Shown piece after piece: positions 56,942 to 64,000 of a DNA stretch of 64,000 bases. Numbering within the stretch: the first letter of the stretch is position 1; every line of letters begins with the position of its first letter. Source of the stretch: Closterium sp. Naga37s-1 (lineage: Eukaryota; Streptophyta; Zygnematophyceae; Desmidiales; Closteriaceae); NCBI GenBank assembly GCA_947471745.1, contig CANJKZ010000084.1, forward strand, positions 5,138,501 through 5,202,500, read 5' to 3'. The position numbers and the translations under genes were made by a program. The notes beneath the pieces were generated by a model. That model was not told the DNA's origin and ran no database searches. It saw nothing but the letters and a program-made list of their open reading frames with translations.

Positions 56942-59900
56942 ATGCGGGCCGTCGTCGCGTCAGAGCGCGCCATATGCACGGCTCGATTGCTCGCCGCTGC
57001 ACTGTTCGCGTGCGCGCTGGGCCTCGCGTCCGACGCGCTTACCGGCGCCGTGCAGCCTCCGCGTCTCGCGGGGTCGCCGTCGCATCACCACGTGACTGCG
57101 GCGCCGGTTCGCGTGCGAGCGGCTACGAGTCTGATCGCGGCGGCTGTGAGCGGGGGGACGGGGGAGCGGCACGCCGCTGCGCTGGCAGGCGCAGCGTTGA
57201 GTGGCGCCCTCGCGCGCCTCTATCGCCGCCGCCAGGCCCCTTCTCTGCGCGCTGACCCCGCCTGCCGTCCCGACCCCGCGCACCGTTTCATCCCCCACAC
57301 ACCTCTCTCGTTGCCCGTCCCCGCAAGCAATACCCCTCCGCTGCAGGCGCAATGCGCGGAAGAAGGGCCGCAATGCGCGGAAGAAGGGCCGCAATGCGCG
57401 GGTAGTAGGGCTCCGCTCTTCCCCATACTCGAAGGTAGCGTACCCCTTTCCCGCCATAAAACCTCTCCCCATTCCATGGGATTTCCCCCTCTTCACCTAC
57501 CCTTACCCCTTCCCATACCACCACTCTTAACCTGCCCGTTGTGCCCGTTCACAACGTCCACCCCGCGCGCAGGTGTGCTGGACGCCGCGCTGCTGCACGT
57601 CATCGTCGCCGCCGCCACGCCTCTCCTCCCCCGCCTCCCCTGCCCGACCACCCTCACCCCCCACCCTGCCCACCCTTCTCCCCTCATGTCTACGGCGCTC
57701 GCCCCACCCGCCCTCGCGCTCGCCCGCCTGCTGCTGCTGCTCGCCGCCACAGCCGCCGCCACCTCCTCATCCTCCTCGCTCCTCCCCCTCCTCCTCCTCG
57801 CGCGCCCCCCCTCGCCCCCCCCCGCGTTCTGGCCGCGCGCCCTGCGCCTGCTGCTGGCGGACCTCGTGGCGCTGCTGCTCGGCGCGCTGCTGCTGCCCCT
57901 GGCGCTCGCGCCTGCTGCGCCACGCGCGCACACGCAAGGGCAGGGGGAGGTCGGGCAGGCGAGGGGGGAGGAGGGCATGATGGGGGAGGAGCAGGCTGGT
58001 GTGCGCAACGCAAGGGAGGGGGGGGACGAGGGGGGCACGGAAGGGAGTGAGGCTATGGCGGAGGGAGGTAGTGGGAAGGGCAGTCCGAAGAGCAATGGGA
58101 AAGGGGGATGGGGGGAGAGGCTGTATGTTGGAGCGGGGGCGGGGCATGCTACTAGGTGTGGGGGAGGCGTTGCGGCGGGCAGTGGGGGTGGCGGGGCATG
58201 GGGCATGGCGGTGCTGTGCGGTGTGGTGGCGGGCAGCTGTGGCACTCTCCTCTCAGGCGCCCTCTCCGCCTCCCATGCCGCCCCCCTCGCCGCCCTGCTG
58301 GCTCCCACTCTCATGTGCTGCGCCACCCACTGGCCACGGTAAGCGCCTCACGTGTATGCTTCCTGTTGCTCCTCGTGGTGAGGCCTATCGTGCTCTGCCC
58401 GCCCTCATGCATGCACGGCACGGCACCTAACCCCTCTTCATGCGCCCTCCCCCAACCGTCTCCGCCTGCTGCTCCCTCCACCAGCCACCTCGCAGCCGTC
58501 ACCCTGGCACTGTCAGCATCAGCCCTGTCAGCCACGTCAGCAGGGTGGGGCCCCTTTCACCACGTTGTTCCGTTGGAAGCTACTCTGCAGGTGATTGGTG
58601 GGAGAGTGCCTCTAGATGATGGTGGGAATCGGCAAGTCGGTGAGAGGGTGGGAATGAGTGAGAGGGTGGGAATGGGTGAGAGGGTGGGAATGGTTGTGTG
58701 AGACAGGGGAGAGTGAGACAGGGGAGAGTGAGACAGGGGAGAGTGAGACAGGGGAGAGTGAGAGGAGGGTCATGTGGGATGATGGCACATCCCAGCCAGC
58801 CCTGCACACATGGCATCCTCCTACCTCCCTGCACCGGCACCCAAGTGCTCTCCTTGCCTCCCTCGCCCATGGCAGCTCCAGCTCTTCCTGCTCGCTCTCC
58901 TGCTGCTGGCCCACCTGCTCCTGCCACTCTCAACCGCCCTCCGCCTGCCCTTCATCATGTGCTGCCACACCGACACGTGAGTTATTGCTCCTGCGCCTAC
59001 CAATCCAACCACACATCACTCCGTGCGCCCACCAGTGGATACCTCTCTACCAATTCCCCCCATCCCTGCGATTCGTCGCATGAGGCCTATTGCGCCCACT
59101 GCCGTTCCTCCCTCCCCCCACTGCCCTCCCTCCCCCCACTGCCGTCCCTCCCCCCCCACACGCACATTCCTCATGTCGTTCGCTGGCCCTCAGTGCGCAG
59201 CGGGCAGCGCGGGCACGGCGCGTGGCAGCACTGGAGAGGCAAGTGACAGCGCTGGAGGGTGAGGTGGCGGCACTGGAGGGCGAGGTGCGGCAGGAGCGAG
59301 AGGCGGCGAGAGCGGCAGGGGAGGCGGTGCGGGGGTTGGTGGAGGCGAAGGTGCAGTTCATGGCGAACATGAGCCATGAGATCCGCACGCCCATCCACGG
59401 CATCCTCGGCATGACCGACCTCGCCCTCGACTCCCCCCTCCCCCCTGACGCCCGCGACCACCTTGAGACCGTGCTGCAGTCCGCCAACCACCTGGTAACC
59501 ACCTGGTAACCACCTGGTAATCACCTGATAACCACCTGGTAACCACCTGATAACCACCTGGTAACCACCTGATAACCACCTGGTAACCACCTGGTAACCA
59601 CCTGATAACCACCTGGTAACCACCTGGTAACCACCTGATAACCGCCTCAGAGCATGTGTTTTGGCCATGCCACAAAGTACTTTCCAATCATCATGAGTAT
59701 TTCCTCTGATGTGTCGGTATTTCTTTTCTGCCCCCACCCCCCGTGACCCCCTGTCCCCTTGGCCCGTGCGTGCGTGCATGGGTGGTGGGGCCGCTCACAG
59801 CTGCTGGTGGTGAACGACATTCTGGACATCACCAAACTCCAGGCGGGCCGCCTGCAGCTGGACAGCGCCCTCTTCGACCTGCGCACCCTCCTCAACGGCA

Positions 59901-62900
59901 TCATGACAATGCTCGCCGCCCGCGCCGCCCTCAAGGGCCTGGCCTTCCAGTGGGAGGTGGATGCGGCTGTGCCGCCCCTGCTGCTGGGAGATGCCGTGCG
60001 CCTCCGACAGTGCCTGGTACGCACGGCTGTGATTCCTGTTGTTGATTGCTGGTGATATGGTGGTGTGACATGATGAGTGCATGGGGTGGTGCAATGAAAG
60101 TACGTGTGTTCCTTCCTCGCTCTGTGCTGTTCCCTCTGCCACCGCTGCTGTGCTGTGCTGTGCTGTGCTGTGCTGTGCTGTGCTGTGCTGCGCTGTGCTG
60201 TGCTGTGCTGTGCTGTGCTGCGCTGTGCTGTGCTGTGCTGTGCTGTGCTGTGCTGTGCTGTGCTGTGCTGCGCTGTGCTGTGCTGTGCTGTGCTGTGCTG
60301 CGCTGTGCTGTGCTGTGCTGTGCTGTGCTGTGCTGTGCTGTGCTGTGCTGTGCTGTGCTGCGCTGTGCTGTGCTGTGCTGTGCTGTGCTGCGCTGTGCTG
60401 TGCTGTGCTGTGCTGTGCTGTGCTGTGCTGTGCTGTGCTGCGCTGTGCTGTGCTGTGCTGTGCTGTGCTGCGCTGTGCTGTGCTGTGCTGTGCTGTGCTG
60501 TGCTGCGCTGTGCTGTGCTGTGCTGTGCTGTGCTGTGCTGTGCTGTGCTGTGCTGTGCTGTGCTGCTGCTGTGCTGTGCTGTGCTGTGCTGTGCTGCGCT
60601 GTGCTGTGCTGTGCTGTGCTGTGCTGTGCTGTGCTGTGCTGTGCTGTGCTGTGCTGTGCTGTGCTGTGCTGTGCTGTGCTGTGCTGTGCTGTGCTGTGCT
60701 GTGCTGTGCTGTGCTGTGCTGTGCTGTGCTGTGCTGTGCTGTGCTGTGCTGTGCTGTGCTGTGCTGTGCTGTGCTGTGCTGTGCTGTGCTGTGCTGTGCT
60801 GTGCTGTGCTGTGCTGCGCTGTGCTGTGCTGTGCTGTGCTGTGCTGTGCTGTGCTGTGCTGTGCTGTGCTGTGCTGTGCTGTGCTGTGCTGTGCTGTGCT
60901 GTGCTGTGCTGTGCTGTGCTGTGCTGTGCTGTGCTGTGCTGTGCTGTGCTGCGCTGTGCTGTGCTGTGCTGTGCTGTGCTGCGCTGTGCTGTGCTGTGCT
61001 GTGCTGTGCTGCGCTGTGCTGTGCTGTGCTGTGCTGTGCTGTGCTGTGCTGTGCTGTGCTGCGCTGTGCTGTGCTGTGCTGTGCTGTGCTGTGCTGCTGT
61101 GCTGTGCTGTGCTGTGCTGTGCTGCGCTGTGCTGTGCTGTGCTGTGCTGTGCTGCGCTGTGCTGTGCTGTGCTGTGCTGTGCTGCGCTGTGCTGTGCTGT
61201 GCTGTGCTGTGCTGTGCTGTGCTGCGCTGTGCTGTGCTGTGCTGTGCTGTGCTGCGCTGTGCTGTGCTGTGCTGTGCTGTGCTGCGCTGTGCTGTGCTGT
61301 GCTGTGCTGTGCTGTGCTGTGCTGTGCTGTGCTGTGCTGTGCTGTGCTGCGCTGTGCTGCGCTGTGCTGTGCTGTGCTGTGCTGTGCGGTGCTGTGCGGT
61401 GCGGTGGGGGAGGGCAGGTGAATCTAGTGGGCAACGCCATCAAGTTCACGGACCAGGGCAAGGTGCACATCACCGTGCACCCCTTCTCCCCCTCCCTCCT
61501 CTCACCAGCCCTCTCCCTCATACCACTTCCCTCCTCCCACTCCTCTCCTTCCTCCTCCACCATGTTTCCTCCACAACCTCTCACGCCCTCCCACCTGTCG
61601 ACCTGCAACTCCACCACTGCCTCCACCACCGCCACCACCACCACCACCACCACGCCCTCTTCCTCTGCTGCCTCTGCCTGTGCCACCGCCCCACCCCCCT
61701 CGCCCTCTGCCCCTGCTGCCCCTGATGACCCTTCTGCTGCGCGTGGCGACGTGGATAATGGGGGCAATGGGGGCGATGGGCCCAGTGGGAGGGGGTCAGA
61801 GGGAGCAGCAGCGCCAGGGGGAGAGGGATTGGCGCTGCTCTTCACCATCAGCGACACGGGCGTTGGTGAGTACGGGCGTTGGTGAGTTGACACGGGCGTT
61901 GGTGAGTTGACACGGACGTTGGTGAGTTGACACAGGCGTTGGTGAGTTGACATGTGCCATGCTGTGTACGTGCCAGCGCGCCACAAGTCTCTCAGCATGC
62001 CACAAGTTTCTCAGCATGCCACAAGTCTCTCAGCATGCCACAAGTCTCTCAGCATGCATCAAGTCTCTCAGCATGCCACAAGTCTCTCAGCATGCATCAA
62101 GTCTCTCAGCATGCCACAAGTCTCTCAGCATGCCACAAGTCTCTCAGCATGCCACAAGTCTCTCAGCATGCCACAAGTCTCTCAGCATGCCACAAGTCTC
62201 TCAGCATGCCACAAGTCTCTCAGCGTGCATCAAGTCTCTCAGCATGCCACAAGTCTCTCAGCATCCATCAAGTCTCTCAGCGTGCCACAAGTCTCTCAGC
62301 ATGCCACAAGTCTCTCAGCATGCCACAAGTCTCTCAGCATGCCATAAGTCTCTCAGCATGCCACAAGTCTCTCAGCATGCATCAAGTCTCTCAGCATGCC
62401 ACAAGTCTCTCAGCATGCCACAAGTCTCTCAGCATGCCACAAGTCTCTCAGCATGCCACAAGTCTCTCAGCATTCATCAAGTCTCTCAGCATGCCACAAG
62501 TCTCTCAGCATGCCAAAGTCTCTCAGCATGCATCAAGTCTCTCAGCATGCCACAAGTCTCTCAGCATGCCACAAGTCTCTCAGCATGCCACAAGTCTCTC
62601 AGCATGCCACAAGTCTCTCAGCATGCCACAAGTCTCTCAGCATGCCACAAGTCTCTCAGCATGCATCAAGTCTCTCAGCATGCCACAAGTCTCTCAGCAT
62701 CCATCAAGTCTCTCAGCATGCCACAAGTCTCTCAGCATGCCACAAGTCTCTCAGCATGCCACAAGTCTCTCAGCATGCAGCGCTTCTTCTTCACCAACTC
62801 TTTTCCGACCTCCACTCTCCTCTGCCCACCCGCCACCCTCTGCCCCTTTCCCTGTGCCCTCCTCCCTCTGCCCTCTGCCCCATGCGCTGCGCCCTCTCCC

Positions 62901-64000
62901 ACGCCGTGCCTCCCGGGTGGGCGGGCAGGCATACCGGAGGGCGAGCAGAGGCGCATCTTCTGTGCGTTTGAGCAGGCAGACTCGTCCATGTCGCGCCAGC
63001 ATGGCGGCACCGGGCTCGGCCTCTCCATCACCTCCAGGCACGCCCCCCTGCACCCTTCCCCTTCCCCCTCCCGGCCCCCTGCACCCTTCCCCTTCCCCCT
63101 CCCGCCCCCCTGCACCCTTCCTCCCCTTCCCCCTCCCGCCCCCCTGCACCCTTCCTCCCCTTCCCCCTCCCGCCCCCCTGCACCCTTCCTCCCCTTCCCC
63201 CTCCCGCCCCCCTGCTGCCCCTTCATTGTAGCTGCCATCCGGTCCTGTAATTTGTCTTGGAAGGCACGGCTGCACATTAGTGAGCAGTGAATGAAGCTGA
63301 GCCAAGCTGCAAGATCCCCTGGCAGGCAGAGGCAGGCAGAGGCAGGCAGAGGCAGGCAGAGGCAGGCAGAGGCAGGTGGAGCCGCAATGTCGATCGCTGA
63401 AGTCTGTGTGCCTCCCCCATGCAGGCTGGTTCACATGATGGGCGGCAGCATTTGGCTGCACTCTTCCCCTGGCGCCGGCAGCACCTTTGCCTTCTCTGCG
63501 ACCTTTGCTGCGCCGCCCCTCTCTCCCTGCACCCCGCGTGCTGCCCCCCGTGCTGCCCCCCCTCCCCCGCGGCGCACGGTGAGTGCGGAGGAGCTGGACG
63601 GCCGCCTCGCCCTGGACGCCCTCTCGCTCTCCCTGCTGCCCTCCCTCGTCCTCCACCGCTCCTCCCGCGCCCCCCCTCCCCCCCTCTCCCCCTCCGCCGC
63701 CTCCTGTGCTGCCAGCGCTGGTGCACCCCTCTCTGCCCGCGCACCTGCTGCTGCCCGCATGGGGTTCAGCTTCCCCGGGCGGGCAGACGCTGGCACAGGT
63801 GGGGCAGCGGAGCAAGGAGTGGCAGTGCACGGTGGAGGCGAGGGCGCGGGCATGGATGCTAGGGCGGATGCAGCAGCGCGTGCGGGTGGTGGGGATGCGG
63901 TCCAGGCGGTGAGGCGTGGCGAGGGCAGGGCAGGGCGCAGCCGGCGCAGAACACAGAGCTTCACGTGCGGGGATGCGAGCACAGGGCGCATGCTGGAGGA
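56942..64000 (+). CDS. Membrane histidine kinase with TM-rich, MASE1-like N terminus (3' end beyond window)
   Basis: Two-component sensor kinase, incomplete at the window edge. Proposed exons: 56942-58338 (probably with an intron of about 372 nt at 57201-57572), 58485-58590, 58876-58976, 59194-59494, 59801-60016, 61418-61865, 62929-63037 and 63425 to the end. The N terminus is hydrophobic with several Leu/Ala-rich membrane segments, ending [19 protein letters not shown] coiled coil follows ([16 protein letters not shown] repeats). His[20 protein letters not shown] with the phospho-accepting His. HATPase: N box [12 protein letters not shown]1 DTGVGIPEG completed across an intron, F box FCAFEQAD, and G2 [17 protein letters not shown] ends the domain. 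About 125 low-complexity residues between N and G1 boxes may hide another intron. The last exon is open to base 64000 and could lead to a receiver domain. Introns carry several large minisatellites. Confidence 0.85.
58640..58762 (+). repeat. 18-bp and 15-bp tandem repeats in a kinase intron
   Basis: Three copies of GTGAGAGGGTGGGAATGR followed by about five copies of AGACAGGGGAGAGTG, shortly after the donor at 58591. Several copies contain GTGAGA, a donor-like sequence. Confidence 0.85.
59486..59646 (+). repeat. 11-bp tandem repeat reiterating a 5' splice site
   Basis: About 14 units of GTAACCACCTG beginning with the last nine exon bases (AACCACCTG) and the donor GTAACC at 59495. Nine units keep CTG|GTAAYC; five have GATAACC and lack GT. 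Confidence 0.95.
60146..61390 (+). repeat. 1.25-kb TGTGC pentanucleotide array with higher-order pattern
   Basis: About 250 units of CTGTG/TGTGC in the intron between the HisKA and N-box exons. CGCTG variants at 60191, 60221, 60271 and 60301 recur 170 bp later (60361, 60391, 60441, 60471), showing a higher-order unit. Two frame slips (near 60564 and 61096) lose two bases. Both strands are open in several frames, giving artefact peptides. Confidence 0.97.
61855..61950 (+). repeat. 20-bp tandem repeat reiterating a 5' splice site
   Basis: The junction GGGCGTTG|GTGAGT (donor 61866) is repeated with GT at 61882, 61902, 61922 and 61942; the spacing is 16, then 20, 20, 20. Confidence 0.95.
61975..62785 (+). 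repeat. 19-bp minisatellite, about 42 copies
   Basis: Unit CAGCATGCCACAAGTCTCT with recurring variants (CATCAAGT for CCACAAGT; CATCC for CATGC), inside a histidine-kinase intron. No spacers, so not CRISPR. Confidence 0.97.
63323..63376 (+). repeat. GGCAGGCAGA 10-bp repeat
   Basis: About five copies in the last visible intron of the kinase gene. The same intron holds CCCTCCCGCCCCCCTGCACC-type repeats at 63050-63215, beginning right at its donor. Confidence 0.9.

Noticed and set aside
60046-61725. Long open frames in both strands over the pentanucleotide array (Val-Leu-Cys-Cys-Ala and Ser-Thr-Ala-Gln-His repeats)
   Set aside because: A 5-bp repeat without stops opens all frames; the region lies between two kinase exons with good splice sites, so these are not genes.
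61975-62785. CRISPR-like repeat array
   Set aside because: Repeats are contiguous without unique spacers and lie in a eukaryotic intron.
61947-63290. Long frames with SQHATSL-type repeats
   Set aside because: Direct products of the 19-bp minisatellite in an intron; no domain.

Overview
This window reads as nuclear DNA of a streptophyte (green-lineage) eukaryote. The host genes are GC-rich, have several GT-AG introns each, and encode plant-type proteins: a GT14-like glycosyltransferase, a GT77-like nucleotide-sugar transferase, a sphingolipid fatty acid 2-hydroxylase, a USP-kinase-U-box protein and a membrane histidine kinase. The combination of strong GC bias, CT-rich introns, many simple repeats and one-ORF Ty1/copia polyproteins with long Gly-rich linkers makes me favour a charophyte alga, perhaps a Zygnematophyceae such as Closterium. 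That taxonomic guess is inference and cannot be proved from the window.

Layout. 1-15.8 kb holds host genes: a zinc-knuckle/KH/poly-Q RNA-binding protein (+, 1194-4106), a GT14-type glycosyltransferase (+, 5461-8544), a fatty acid 2-hydroxylase with an in-frame stop (-, 9082-9891) and a GT77-like transferase (+, 12211-14395). 15.8-48.7 kb is one block of nested transposons. Copia element A (15832-27266) contains the younger, intact copia element B (17257-24663). Two short LTR elements without coding capacity, C (27351-28875) and D (29043-30660), follow. A rearranged copia composite E/F (30797-48744) then carries, inside its 3' LTR, a tyrosine-recombinase retroelement H (30907-36437). H itself contains a 345-bp LTR mini-element G (31456-31800). 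The gag part of E carries a decayed pogo-like DNA transposon P (36773-40402). 48.7-64 kb returns to host genes: a seven-exon USP/kinase/U-box gene (-, 49630-55363) and a histidine kinase with a TM-rich amino terminus (+, 56942 to beyond the window end).

Insertion boundaries could be read directly: 5-bp target duplications for A (CAAGC), B (CAACC), C (GTGAC), D (CGCTT) and G (CATTC), TA for P, and none for H, as expected for tyrosine-recombinase elements. The host material between A, C, D and E reads as one small interrupted locus.

Two patterns stand out. First, minisatellites in host introns repeatedly begin at, and include, the exon-intron junction, so that strings of duplicate 5' splice sites result (7.5, 50.2, 59.5 and 61.9 kb). 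Second, mini-element G has a tRNA-like module with Pol III A-box and B-box matches spanning its LTR-primer-site junction.
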